DNA from: Paramyrothecium sp. XJ0827
Taxonomy: Eukaryota; Ascomycota; Sordariomycetes; Hypocreales; Stachybotryaceae
Assembly: GCA_020881915.1 (NCBI GenBank)
Contig: JAJFPB010000002.1
Location: forward strand, 3,410,001 to 3,474,000
Reading direction: 5' to 3'
DNA length: 64,000 nt
The notes beneath the pieces are model-generated. The model saw only the letters and a list, made by a program, of their open reading frames with translations. It searched no databases and was not told the origin of the DNA. Both the position numbers and the translations under genes were made by a program. Every line of letters begins with the position of its first letter. Positions within the stretch are counted from its first letter, which is position 1. This document shows, one piece after another, positions 26,727 through 39,138 of the stretch.

Positions 26727-27899
26727 TTGGTCTGATTCGGCGGCAAACTGGTCGGAGAATTTGAATTATCGAGTCGTGGATGTCGGTTTCGTCAGTCACT
26801 GCTGGAGATTCCGGGAAGGCGCAGGTAAATTCTATTATCTACCCTTGGGGTCGCCAGTAGGGACTTTCGAGATAATATTGGCTGTTGAGACGAGCGATGG
26901 CTTCCGCATTCATCAATGACCAAGGTGTTGTGGTGGATGACGGAAGTCGTTCCAAGGCAGTTACGTAATTGCTAGGCTGAGAGTGGACCTCCAGTCCACT
27001 GTCCTACCCTATATTTAGTGAAACATCTCGCAACACAAAAGTATCCCCTGACGCAAAAGGCAACCCCTGCACCTTGCCTAATAGAGCGTCCTTGAGAAGA
27101 TTTGTTCAAAATGTATGTTTGAAAGGATGAGAGATGATGGAATTGGCACATTGTATTCTTCAAGAACTTACAACGTTTTAATGTTCCACTGTCTTTTCAC
27201 CCATTTCTTTACCGATTCTCAAATCATTATAAAATAACAAGGACATTTGAACTTCTTAGAATCACCCACTGCCAGTGAGCTGTCATGTTATGCCGCTCTA
27301 TTCCATATCGGAGGCTAGGCATCAATAACCCTTCTGAGATTTTGTCCCAAGTTCGAGAGGGCTCTCGGTTTGGCGGGTGCATATTCTACCTACTATTTCA
27401 TGCACAACGTCCGGCAGGCTGGCGCCTACGAGCACCTCCTCCGGCCGAACCGAAAAGGGAAGGAAGCAAATACACTAGCTTCAGCACCATTCGTATGCCC
27501 GACACAAAGATTTCACCACCCCTTTCTTCCGATGCTGATCCCCTGCGAAGAGCTGTAGTCAGCATCATTCCAGTGTGCGGATTCAGGGCTGCAGCTACAC
27601 GAGGCGCGTGCTGTTAATATGAGAGTCGCATGGCTCTATCAGATGCAGACGGGAAATCCAACATCACAAAAGGCAGTAAACGTAGAGAAATCCAACGAGG
27701 TAGCAGCCTGCGTTGAGCACTACAATTGTTGGTAGCAACGACCCAAGAAACTCTCGAGGCACTTTGCTGTGTTAAGTGCACGCAGACGATACATCTAGAG
27801 GTTTTTAACACGCAGGGAACGGCGCAGCCTTTTCTGACCTGGAACACCAGGCGAACCGAGGTCATTACCAGTGACGTCTTAGTGAATTTTAGTAATGCG
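26727..27899. other. Intergenic region RHB1/RAD61
   Basis: These 1.17 kb lie between two minus-strand genes. They must include the RHB1 promoter and the RAD61 3' UTR. A weak gene candidate on the plus strand (27285-27617) is listed separately; an ATTATAAAATAAC stretch near 27226-27238 could be its TATA element. Confidence 0.4.
27285..27617 (+). CDS. Possible small protein, weak candidate
   Basis: An ATG-started frame of 110 codons follows a TATA-like sequence. I do not recognise the product. A second frame across the same bases (about 27345-27460) reads ERALGLAGAYSTYYFMHN, which looks like one membrane-spanning segment followed by a basic stretch (LLRPNRKGKE). The real product, if any, may therefore be spliced between frames. 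Splice sites joining them could not be settled. It may be only a chance ORF. Confidence 0.2.
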   Translation: MLCRSIPYRRLGINNPSEILSQVREGSRFGGCIFYLLFHAQRPAGWRLRAPPPAEPKREGSKYTSFSTIRMPDTKISPPLSSDADPLRRAVVSIIPVCGFRAAATRGACC

Positions 27900-30269
27900 T
27901 TATGATGGCCGATACCGTATCCGCAGCTCATTTACAAGACCCTCAAGCTCAAGTGCATCGTTCCCCGATTTCTTGTACATGACGATTAACTGCTGGATAG
28001 TTTCGACCACCCTACTGGTCCCCTCGGCTTTGATACGTGCACTAATATGTGCGCGAGCTGGTCCAGCCAAGGACAGATAGCCGAGTAGAACACTCAGATA
28101 CCCAAATGGGACTGTCAACTGAGGGTTCCCCACGTTGTCGGTCTATCGGCTGGTCAGTAAAGGGGGCCATCCAAATCCAGTTTCCCTTGCTCTTACCTCT
28201 GTCATAGATAACTGACTCTCCAAATAGAGATTCGCTAGATCATCAATTGATGCGTTACTGATTGATCGTCGTGCGTGTACGCAATGCTCCATGATGTTGA
28301 TCATAACCCCAAGTATCAAAAGTAAGCTGTCGTGTATTTTTTTGGGCATTCGATTGTCACCCCTGAATTGATTCAAAGCGGACATGCCCTTGTGGATGCA
28401 GTTCGTCAGGGCCGTTAAGATGGAGGTGTCATCAAAAGCCGCAGCGCCGCCTTCAGTGTTTGTCAGGTTCGTTGCTAGTTTAAATGTGTTTGACTCGAAA
28501 TCATCTGCAGCATCCATCCAGGTCTGCAAGGCTCTCGGCAGTAGCTTAGCGATGAGTGGCACCAATCGATGTACGCTCGCGGGTCTTTCGGTCAAAGCGG
28601 TAGTTGCGCTGGTCTGGGCCTCGAATATGGAGACAACGAGGGCGACGCCGACACCATCCTCAGAATATGACCCTGCATAGTGCTCCGCTAGCAGTGCCAA
28701 ATCCGTTTCCAACTCATCAGCCACCATTTCCAGGTGCCGGGGTTCCGAGACTCGAAAAAACATTTCAAGTAATTGAAGTGCTATATCTCGAGGCGACAAA
28801 CTCGAAATAACATAGCCATGCCATATTTGCATCTTCATAAGCAAGTTCTTGACGTGGCTCAACGTGTTTCTGCTAGTTTTGGACATGTTCATAGACCTCA
28901 GTGCAGCAATATTGTCAATGTCTTCTTGCACTCGCAGCATTCGGCCCAAGAACTTTCCGACGTGGTCCTCGGCCAGTTGACGTAGCAAATGCGGCGCCGG
29001 CCCTGATGATAAGAAACTGACAATTGCAGCGGCAAGAGCGATTGCACAGATTAGGTCTTCTTCGTTTCCAATGCCCGAGGTAATGCTGTCACGAGCAGCA
29101 TGGTTACGAAACTGGCTTGTAAAATCTGCGCCATCGAGTTTTGAGGCAAGCTCCATCAGAGCGTTCCGCCTCATGGTCAAGGCATCACAGTTTGGAGTAC
29201 CAATTCTGAAAAGCAGGTCCTCCATTTCGTCAGCAAACCGGTTGTGAGCCCCAGCCCGGCGCAGCTCGTGCACACTTCGAATTGCAGTCTTCGAAGTTTC
29301 ATCCTCGCTGTCATCAGGGAAATCAAAAGCGCCTGGGCTAGTAGGTTTTGAAGTTTCTGAAAGTAGAGATTCGAGTAGCAGCGGATCGCTCTCTCCCGAA
29401 TTAATGTTTTGAGATGACTGCGAGTCACCAAGAAAGCTCCTGGACTGACTGTATGTATACTTCACCTTCCTTCTCTTCGGTGTATCCTTCGACCGGTGAT
29501 CTTGACGTAACCGTAAATCCTGCCCAGTCAAGCCTTTCCGAGGCCTCGGCGTATGGCTGTGTTCAGATTGCGAAGGTCCTGATGCCTCGTCACTCGGACT
29601 TAGATCTGACTCAGGGCTTGCCCTTCTCTGAGCAGATAATGTATCAATCAGACGTGGCCGTCGAGGCTTTGTGGCCGAATAAGACCTTTTTCTGCCAGAT
29701 ATTCCGGATATAGGCTGGCTGTCTTGATTGAGGCTGCCAGACTGGAGCGCGCCTGGACGAGTTGGGACAACAGGGACCACGGCAGACGCCAGAGACTCGC
29801 GTTTGACATCGCCTGGTCGCTTTTGCCGATGGGCAAAGTTGAGGCTGCTGCCCAATTCCAGGTTAGTCTCCGGAGCCGAGTGTTTTGATGGGCTTGTCGG
29901 TTTGTCTGAGGCGGTGCCATTGTCGCTTAGCGAAAGTGCATCTGAAGACGGTGGACGCCGGTGAGTCGCATCTCCCATCTGACCTGCTACCTCTCTTGAT
30001 TGAGGCGTAGGTTGGATTTGTGAGGCTTTGCCTTGCGCATGCTTGGCGATAGCAGGCGGGATCGAGGTACTCTTGCTTCGCGCGATGGGCGCCGAGCTTG
30101 GTTTATCTTTTGTTGGAGTTGGTTGAGCGCCGTTGGCTGCTTCATCAACGCAAGATGCTGTATCATTGGAGGATGACGTGCCCTGGATGCGACGTGATGC
30201 TTTCCCGTAAGTCATTATTCTTTTGCGCCCGGGTTGGGCGCCTTTCACAGGCTGTTGGGGAGTGGTCAT
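27900..30269 (-). CDS. RAD61: Wings-apart-like cohesin release factor (WAPL/Rad61)
   Basis: Binds Pds5-cohesin and opens the ring, limiting sister-chromatid cohesion and loop size. Two exons, 27900..28142 and 28197..30269, give 771 residues. Seen: N-terminal KRIMTYGKASRR motif (about 17-27), a long low-complexity Ser/Pro/basic region to about 320, then the WAPL domain starting SVHELRRAGAHNRFADEM (about residue 330) and running as helical repeats to the end (GNPQLTVPFGYLSVLLGYL in the last exon). The ATG at 30269 is used; the longer open frame to 30308 lacks an ATG. The disordered N-terminal half is typical of fungal WAPL. It diverges from the UPRT gene. Confidence 0.88.
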
Positions 30270-30951
30270 GATGGTTGAGAGTCGCCGTTGACACACGGCA
30301 GCAACCACCGATTCATGTCATGAGATTCATTAAAAGCGTCATGCCCGTGCCACGAACAAAGTGTTGGACCCTGTTACGACGAATATGCAACCAATCGCAT
30401 ATGTAAGAACATGAACGGCGCAAGCCTGGATGAAATGTGAACCATTAACGCGCCCTACTGAGGCACGCCAAAAGGAACACAAATCAACTGCCAGGTCGGC
30501 TCATTTTGGATTACGTAAGTTGGAAATGATGAAGCTCCTACGGCAGGGTTTGGGTCTGGTAGCACTTGAGACTCAGGTTAATTAGCACAGGGGCGGCGAG
30601 CAAGAACGTTAAGCGGGGTTCATTACACCCCTCTGCTTAGGAAAAACTCTTTATAGATGCTAGATGAGCTAAGGTAAAGGTGAAGCCCCCGAGCCGATTG
30701 TAGGGTAAGTAGCTGTGATAAGCATGATAAGCCAGCTCGAAAGGGCACACGACCTGGTCGAAAGTTGAACCCGTCTTTTGCACTGCTATCTACAAGCCCT
30801 CGTCGGACTCTTAGATTCTCTCCTGCAAGGCGAAATATAGGCCCAATCGAAACATCGTCTTATACGACCGCGGCAAGACACTTTTCGGAACCGTCCCCAA
30901 AACTGTCGAGTGTCGGCAAGATTAGGACGTCAATTGGGTCCTCGCGCAGCC
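30270..30951. promoter_or_regulatory. Divergent intergenic region RAD61/UPRT
   Basis: These 682 bp hold both promoters. An out-of-frame ORF without ATG (from 30765) runs into the UPRT start and could act as leader sequence only. ATCGAT/GATAAG-like sequence is present (30716-30733, GATAAGCATGATAAG), a possible GATA-factor site, which would fit nitrogen-regulated pyrimidine salvage. The binding-site reading is inference. Confidence 0.4.
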
Positions 30952-31944
<993 letters not shown>

Positions 31945-32039
31945 GAGGATTTCCTCGTCATGCTGTTGGTTGCGCCGGCCAATACTGCGGTCTGCCGGAT
32001 GGGCGCATTAGAACGAGCTCAGCATTCGCCATTGACTGT

Positions 32040-32594
32040 TCAGTATTCATCGTCATCCGCAACAATATCGTCTCCCTCATAGCGTCCTTCGTCCTCGTCT
32101 TCGTCATTTGTGATTTTGTTTGCGATGCGCCCCGTAGAGTTTGTCCTACCCGTACCACCGTAGCCGAGCTCTTCGGTGTTTCCTTTGGCAACGGCGTCTA
32201 TTCCACACGTTAGTCGTGAGTTCCGTAAAGCGCACTTGATGAAGCATACCGGCTGCGTCAACCCATTCTCCATACACATCGACCGGCGCGGATAGATCTA
32301 AAATGAAGAGGCACGTAATTAGTGACGCGATGGTATTGCGTTGACGGGCGGACGTACAATTGATGGCGCATTGAAACTGCTGCCCACACAAACGGCAATC
32401 AAGCTGACCGACTCCGGCTTTCTTGTCAAGTTTCACGGTGACGGAATTCTCGTGATTGCAAAAGAGGCAAGTAAACGTCGAGGGCAGTGGATCTTTCTGT
32501 TGAAGTGTCAGTAGAGAACGCGCGTGTGGATATCAATGCACAATACCTTCTTCGGGCCGGCCGGGCCTCTTGATGACTTCTTTCGTTTACCCAT
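32040..32594 (-). CDS. ELF1: Transcription elongation factor Elf1
   Basis: Small zinc-ribbon protein that travels with RNA polymerase II through nucleosomes. Exons 32040..32197, 32250..32297, 32358..32496 and 32547..32594 give 130 residues. Seen: start MGKRKKSSR, then FTCLFCNHE and LDCRLCGQ (the four zinc-binding Cys), [19 protein letters not shown] and an acidic C-terminal tail ending DDDEY. Four short exons are joined in frame. It is convergent with UPRT and divergent from URC1. Confidence 0.95.
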
Positions 32595-34068
32595 GGTGGA
32601 CTCTCAGTGTTGACGTGTCGAACCAGAGGCTGCAGAATCCCAAGTCTGGTGGCAGACAATAAAATGCATCAGCGCAAAGGCATTGGTTAGTAACACACGA
32701 GGCTGCGTTTTTCTCGTTCACTGGGGCCGCACGTGCGCGTCACTCAAACGCACGCTCAATGGCTACGCTAACGCAAGGGTGAAAGTAAAGGGCAACTCTG
32801 AGGTGCCCGCCGTTGTGGGGCTCGAGCCTCGAGCACATCAGGTACCTCAGGCGCAGCCCCCTTCACTCCAGCCGATACCTGCCTGTATTAGGAAGGTTTG
32901 TGCCTCGAAACCTTAGGCCGAAGTACCTCCTACTTCTGGTCGGTAAGGTACCTTAAGGTACTCCTTCATTGTGAGGTTACCACTTATTCACCGAGATCTT
33001 GTAGTTTTCCGTTGGGAATTTGTTGGAGTTTTGCTTGGGCAACGCACCGGCATCTAGAAGCATTTGACCTTGCTGACCTGAAAGACAGACAGATACGCAC
33101 CATGGGGTTCGTTACATCTTGATGCCCAATGATTGATTCGTGGGGAAGAAATCTCGTGCAATAGCACTTGCATTCCTGATTAGCCCATTATTACATTGGA
33201 ATGGTGCCCCGCTGTACTTTGATTATCTTATGACCTTGCAAAAGAATAAGGTAAGGTATGCTTGCAAATGTTCAGTGTGAGATAACATGGACATGAAAGT
33301 GGAGGTTGGGACATACTGGAGGGTACGGTACCTGGATAACGAACGGTAGGTATCTTAAACCCCTGTTCTCTGTGTGGAGCGGAACCCCGCATCCGTCATT
33401 ATGAATATCTCCGCTACCTCATGGTGGGCAAGCAGTCGCGACTTAAGGTCACCCAGTTGATCATTTAAGTCGGGGTGTTACAACCATAAACAGCACAGTG
33501 AGGTGAGATAATTTGAACTAATGGAGTCTGGGTAAAGTTGCGATAGAAGGAGGAATGGAATTTTAACGTTTTTCTTCAAGTCCCCTCGTCTGAGGCGACT
33601 CTCTGTTAACCTATTGTGCTTCAAGTTAAACACCTTCCTGCTTTCAGACATTCCTGCTTGTATTTCCTACACCTAGTGTTCAGTGCATGCATCGCGTCCC
33701 TTGGCCCTAGGAACCGTAGGTAGGGTACAATTTCATCCTTGCTGCCCGAGGTGACGTAGGTAGAAATTTGGAAGGGCAGGCAAGGGGAGGCGAGGTACTT
33801 GGAGTTACTGAAGTAACAGATGACCGATCCGGCATGGTAGCGGCAGGTCAGGTACAGAGACGCTGCGGAGACGGTAAGCTGCCGAAGGGGAGCTTGGAAA
33901 AGGTAAGAATTCCTCCTTTGCCCTTCTTTATTATTCGCACATGCTTCTCCGTCCTTGTCTACGAATGACGGTACTGCACTCGCACTCACACGTGGACATA
34001 TTCGAACCCCACGAGCAGACCATCGCCACAACCAAGCAGCTCAAAACCTTCGGAGATAGAGACTTGCA
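32595..34068. promoter_or_regulatory. Divergent intergenic region ELF1/URC1
   Basis: These 1.47 kb hold the ELF1 and URC1 promoters. They are rich in TACCT/AGGTA elements, including the palindrome-like AAGGTACCTTAAGGTACT at 32945-32962 and further copies at 33328-33358, 33712-33726 and 33756-33764. ORFs of up to 136 codons run antisense (33621-34031) but have no family features. Confidence 0.45.
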
Positions 34069-36625
34069 ATGGATCCATCAGTCCAGCAGCTAGACATGGA
34101 GCGTACTTTGAGAGAGATGCAACAGACTCAGTCTCAACTCTTGGCTACCATTGAAGCTTTGTCTACAAAGCTTGATTCAGTTTTACAATCGCCATACACC
34201 ACCAACATCTCATCTGATGCTCCAGAAACGCTCAAGTTTGAGAAGGAACGCGAGCCTCCCGGTACAGACATGGACACAGTCACCCACGGCCTTCCTCAGG
34301 AGGCATCCCTTCAAGCCAACAGCACCCCAGAATCGAATCATGGCTCCACGATCCAACGTTCTCCGTATACTTCTCGAATCATCTTGACGTACGTGTAATA
34401 CTCTAGTTTTTCCGCACTGTAACAGGAAGCACTTTCTTACTTCGTACTTTTCTAGGACGTACCCCAAGCAAATCGGCATCAATCCCCTTCCCCTGCAGTG
34501 GGGTCACCCGAACCTACAGCAACGGGGGCCTGTCGTGGTTTTGCGATCTCCTTCTACTATTAGACGGCGCAATGGTTCGTGATCCCCATTCTAGTATGAT
34601 GTGCTTTTTGTTTTTGTTACTGACCATGACCATCCCCGTTCAGCCATTGGAGGTACGTACGCTATAACCTGACATGTTGGTGGTCACTGCTCAAATTGCT
34701 TTAGCCCAGTACGTTATACCCGTTCCAGGTCATAGTCAAAGTGCCCATGCTAATAAGTCAGTGGCGGGTCTTACTCTATATATTATGCTTTGGCTGTTGC
34801 CAGCAAGGAATTGAATATCGATCATAGGTGTGTCGTAGCTTTCCTAGTGTAATAGGGACGGATATATTAATGGTTGAGTCAAGACCTGATTTTACGAACA
34901 CGGAGCCGGCGGCCCAGATTGGACCATTTCCGCAATGGAGTGACCCTCAGAAGATTGTTGCGATGGATCCATGGGGGCACTTGGCTCCTTGGGTCTTCAA
35001 AAACATCGTCGAACAGGACAACAGTACCTAACACGAGCCATAGTCCTCCATCTCACCCTACTTACAAGCTTATAGTTGACATACGTCCCACCATTGCGAT
35101 CACCCGTGCTCACATGAAGGTATAGACTCCAAAGCTCGACGGAAAGCATACGTGCTGACCTTTACTCTAGCTGCCTGAACTTGAAGAGAGCGTGAGGGCA
35201 GGTCGATTGTAAGACCCCACGGATTGCACAACGTTCTCTTGAAGGTTTTTGACCTTATACTTAGAGTCCCTGACGGCAAAGTTTGCTTGAATGAAATGGG
35301 AGAACTGGCAGTCACAAAGTTCGCAGTAGAACCGGTAGCAGAGAGCATTCCATGCCCAGTGTAGTAAGTTGACACTGATGACATCGGATAGGTCTGGTAT
35401 CTACCTGGAGTTGCGGAACGTTTTGGAATCGGTAAGTTGTACCAGGTTGTCAATGTGAACGACAAGAAGACAAGCTCATGGCTCTCAGACGAAGGGACAC
35501 TGCGTCGATCACTGTTTGAACATACTGGCGGGAGTTATCCAGAGGTACGTGGACTAAACCAGCGTAAGGCCGGCTCTGTTAACAATCCAGCTCATCACCC
35601 GCGGCGATATCAAACTTTTCCTCCCCCCCATTGGTACGTACCAGACCACACAACCAGTGAAGTGCAAGCATCAATGCTTATAACTTAGGTGGTCTTACGG
35701 TGTACTGCTTCGGCGACCCTGCGAAGATGTCCGACACTTCAGTTCGCTTGTCTTTGAGAATCCATGATGAGGTATGCCATATTCGCCGTTGCTTGACATT
35801 AATTAACACATTCAGTGTAACGGCAGTGACGTGTTTGGGTCAGACATTTGTACTTGTCGCCCGTACCTCATCTTTGGTATCGAAGAGGCTGTCAAGGAAG
35901 CCCAGAATGGTGGAAGCGGCGTTGTCATTTATTTCCGCAAGGAAGGAAGGGCTCTCGGGGAGGTGACCAAGGTGAGGGCGAACATCATAATTGTGAATGG
36001 AAGCGTACTGACGAATTAATAGTATCGTGGGTACCCCAGTAATACCCTTTACAAGACACCGCGTGGTGGTTGACATGAGCTGCGCAGTGGTATATAATGC
36101 TCGTAAGCGTGGTTCCGATCGAGCTTCCGACTATTTTCGAAGAACAGAAAACATTGCTGGTGTCAAGGACATGCGATTTCAAGCCCTCATGCCAGACATC
36201 CTCCATTGGCTAGGAATCAAGAAAATCGATAGAATGCTGAGCATGAGCAAGTAAGACTTTTGCCCTTACATACCAATTTATCAATATCGGTAGGGCTTTG
36301 CTGACAGTGCACACAGCATGAAACACGATGCCATTGTCGGGCAGGGGTAAAGCTCCAACTTCTTTCCAATATTATAAGTCCTAACTAAATGTGAAGGATT
36401 CCCATTTATGAACGAGTTGAGCTGCCTGAAGAGCTTATCCCAGCTGATTCACGGGTTGAAATCGATGCCAAAATCACTGCCGGTACAGTCCTTCTCTGTC
36501 CCAAATAGATGATTATAGCTTACTCTGGTTTCTCTTTTTCTTTTCTTTTAGGTTACTTTACAGCCGGTAAGAGGTTGACGGCAGAAGAACTACAAGCCGT
36601 TCAAGGACGAATCTGGGAGGAGTAA
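34069..36625 (+). CDS. URC1: Uracil catabolism protein Urc1 (GTP cyclohydrolase II-like)
   Basis: Required for uracil use as nitrogen source by the URC route known from Lachancea kluyveri; chemistry unsettled. Exons: 34069..34388, 34456..34574, 34644..34652, 34705..34708, 34762..34827, 34884..35023, 35076..35119, 35171..35208, 35265..35334, 35392..35431, 35489..35544, 35591..35633, 35689..35771, 35816..35971, 36023..36026, 36088..36250, 36317..36346, 36397..36482, 36552..36625. Total 1,545 nt, 514 residues, every phase consistent. Seen: family start region TYPKQIGINPLPLQWG, RRRNAIGAHGGSYSIYYALA, DPWGHLAPWVF, IAITRAHMKLPEL, zinc site CNGSDVFGSDICTC (Cys345, Cys356, Cys358, spaced as in RibA), GRALGEVTKYLVYNARKRG and FQALMPDILHWLGIKKIDRM. 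Exons 3, 4 and 15 are microexons of 9, 4 and 4 nt. The N-terminal 100 residues are poorly conserved low-complexity sequence. Confidence 0.93.
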
Positions 36626-37393
36626 GTTGTAACATGAACGCAAATAGCTAGGCAGTTGACTAACTACGGCACATATAGCATTGACCACTAGTAAACGATC
36701 TTTAATAGAATGACTAGATTTGGTAGATACTATTGATGAGAGATCCTCAAGTATCGCAAGCTGTTAACATGTGTGCTTTGTCGTTCCTACGGGGCCACGA
36801 ACGAGCCAGGTTGTTGCGTCGCTTCGGCGAACCTCTCAACCGAAAATGCGAGTCACACTCGTGTGTCAGCGACATCCATACTCCCAATGATACCGTCAAA
36901 GATTATTGCCGTGACTGCACGCTGTTGCCATCTCTCTGATCAGCCAACACATACAACCGGATTTCTGTTTGGTTGGGTAGCAATGACAACTGGGTCATGA
37001 TCAGGTAGGTACCGTATTTTACAATGGCCGAATGGCGTCGAAGGCCCCACCTACGTGAGCATGCATAATAAGAGCCGGGAACACACGAAGGAGGGTGGCT
37101 GCTCCTTGAAGGAGCCAAACATTAGCAGCCACATAGTTGGCGCCCAATGCGGCACTTAACCACCATGTGTTGTATATGCAGCAAGGCTCAGCCGACCCAA
37201 TGCATGCTTCAGGCACCCCACGAGAAGAGGCCAATGAGGGGCTTTTGCTCTTTCATCCCAAGCTTGCTAATTATGTCTAGCCGAAGATGGCGACGGCAGG
37301 CTTACTTGTATATATGATTGACATACGGTCTGCACACCGAAGGGCCTTCTCCAAGACTATTTTACACTCGTTCGAGATACACTGCCTTCAGCG
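36626..37393. other. Intergenic region URC1 / small unknown gene
   Basis: No gene supported in these 768 bp. AGGTAGGTACCG at 37004-37015 repeats the dispersed intergenic motif. ORFs of about 70 codons on both strands overlap each other and show no signature. Confidence 0.4.
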
Positions 37394-37860
37394 ATGGCGG
37401 AAGGAAATGATACACGACGACGGAACTCTATAACTCGTGGCGCAGCGATGAAACAGAGACCCAAGCTCTTGCGTTCCAGCGCCACAGAGCCCTCCATTAC
37501 AGGTCCAAACGCCGTAAGAGGGTCTCTCGTCATTCCAACTTCACCAAACAGTGCGGCCGAGATCCTCAGTAGGATGGCCATCTACTCCATGGCATCTGCG
37601 GAGAGCAGCTACCAGGTAACAAGTCACATGATCGAGCATCAACAAGATACAATGATGGACCCGGAAGGCAATCCGGGTCAACGGGATAGTACTCAAAAAG
37701 AGGACTCGTTACTCAACATAAACTCCGGTATGTCCCAGTGCTCGACATAAGAACCATGACAAGCTAATTATGATGGATTGTAGATCGCTACTACAGCTTC
37801 CCAAGCTTCGAAGGATGGGACGTAGGGCAGCGGAACATTGGCCGGAGTGAATATGATTGA
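37394..37860 (+). CDS. Small unknown protein, two exons
   Basis: I do not recognise a family. Exons 37394..37727 and 37784..37860 join in phase through a normal intron (GTATGT donor, CTAATTATG branch-like sequence, GTAG acceptor) and give 136 residues. The N terminus is basic (TRRRNSITRGAAMKQRPKLL), the middle is Ser/Thr/Met-rich, and the second exon reads DRYYSFPSFEGWDVGQRN before an early stop. That aromatic ending looks like a conserved peptide, which is the main reason to believe the gene. No signal peptide or membrane segment. It could also be a decayed fragment of a longer gene, since the following 1.2 kb holds ORF pieces with no clear splice continuation. Confidence 0.45.
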
Positions 37861-39138
37861 CTTGATCCACACCTGCACCAAGCTTGCAAGTAGATGAAGT
37901 TGGTTGTCTCCCCAAACGTGAGACGGGTTTTATTCCCCGAGTCATCGGCGTAGCCACGCTACAGATTGATCGAATTCACAATTTCTCGGCAGGTGGAAGG
38001 CTTCAGTATCTTTGACAACCAATGCGGGTTTCCAAAATCGCTTCGCAGCCATGAAGACCGGCATTGAGGTTAAGAGGAACCGCAGATGAGGCTCCAGAAA
38101 AGCCCGATCTGTAGGCAGTGACTCCAACTGCTCGCATTTGGCAAATCATCGCGGACGACAATGAGGCAGACCGCTATCCTCCACGACATAAGTCAAGGGA
38201 ATTTGTCTTGGCTCTCCTGGATCATTCTTGTGGTCTTGTGGGATTTACTAGATGCGTTCCTGCCTTACACGTTGACATGGCTGTCCTTCGAAGATCTGTT
38301 CCCTTTTGGCCTTCAGAAGCTTTGTGAGTTGTCGTCAATCGTGGAACCCACAATAGGAAACAAAGGATTGAGGGCACCCGAATGAAAAAGCGCTGGCAGG
38401 GAGTCGGTTTCATGTCAACAGATAAACTCCGTCCTTCATTCTGTGGCCCATGGGCTATACTTGTTCCAGGCCTCGAGACCATATGTCGGTCAGGTATCTG
38501 AGCTAGGGCAAACCCAATCGATGGTTGAGAAGCCGTGCGTGGGGTTTGACGAGGCTCCTTCACCTCCCATGGTGCCTAGATATTTTACGTCAGAGGCGAA
38601 AGGCGGCAGACATGTAGTGAGTATGGGCAGACACCGGATGGGTTGTACTTTGGGCGAAATGGTCACGATAGCGCTCTATACTTTGAGGGCGAATAAAGCA
38701 GCAATCTTAGCGCCTAGAATGACGAAAGACACGGACAAACCGTAATCTGAGGTCGCTCCCGGCATAAAACTCTTCGAGGTACTTGCTTTTCAGTTACAAT
38801 ACCGTTCGGTGTAGCGTAATCAAATCCGAACACACCTCGAGCCAATTCGGGGCAAGATGCCGGATTGTGCGGTTATGATTATGTCTTATCTTATCGAGTG
38901 TTATCTTATCTGGACGCACAAATTGATTCACGAGGGCAGGCGGTGGGGCTCTCCAAAGGAGGGCAAGGACACAAAAACTTGACCACTTCTACGGTGGAAT
39001 GTTTACCCGGCCCAATTTGGCCGGCTCGCTTAGACCTAAGGAAGGCCACACAAAGATCTTGAATTTTATTTCGCCCCTCCACCAATCCGTTCCTACATTC
39101 ACGATTTCCTCCAACTGCACACAAGTGATCCAGCAATC
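37861..39138. other. Intergenic region before RPS1
   Basis: These 1.28 kb contain plus-strand ORF pieces at 38161-38385 (a hydrophobic stretch WIILVVLWDLLDAFLPYTL) and 38443-38745 with no recognisable family and no ATG-to-stop model that can be spliced convincingly. They may be remnants of a lost gene. The last 260 bp are the ribosomal-protein promoter with GATA-type sites. Confidence 0.4.
38885..38910. promoter_or_regulatory. Cluster of four GATA-type sites upstream of RPS1
   Basis: CTTATC occurs at 38885 and 38890, TTATC at 38901 and CTTATC at 38905, i.e. GATAAG-type sites on the minus strand within 26 bp, about 230-255 bp before the eS1 start. Paired GATA elements are the usual binding pattern of fungal GATA factors; the regulatory role is inferred. 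Confidence 0.45.

Noticed and set aside
30267..30308. Longer RAD61 start at 30308
   Set aside because: The extension has a GTG instead of ATG; the first in-frame ATG is at 30269.
33621..34031. 136-codon minus-strand ORF in the URC1 promoter
   Set aside because: Overlaps the promoter region, has no motif and contains low-complexity residues; likely chance.
36023..36087. Treating 36023-36087 as URC1 coding sequence without a 4-nt exon
   Set aside because: The reading TAT CGT GGG... reaches a TGA before the conserved LVYNARKRG and the frame is lost.
38118..38745. Plus-strand ORF pieces before RPS1 as a gene
   Set aside because: No recognisable domain and no consistent splice model; kept only as possible relic.
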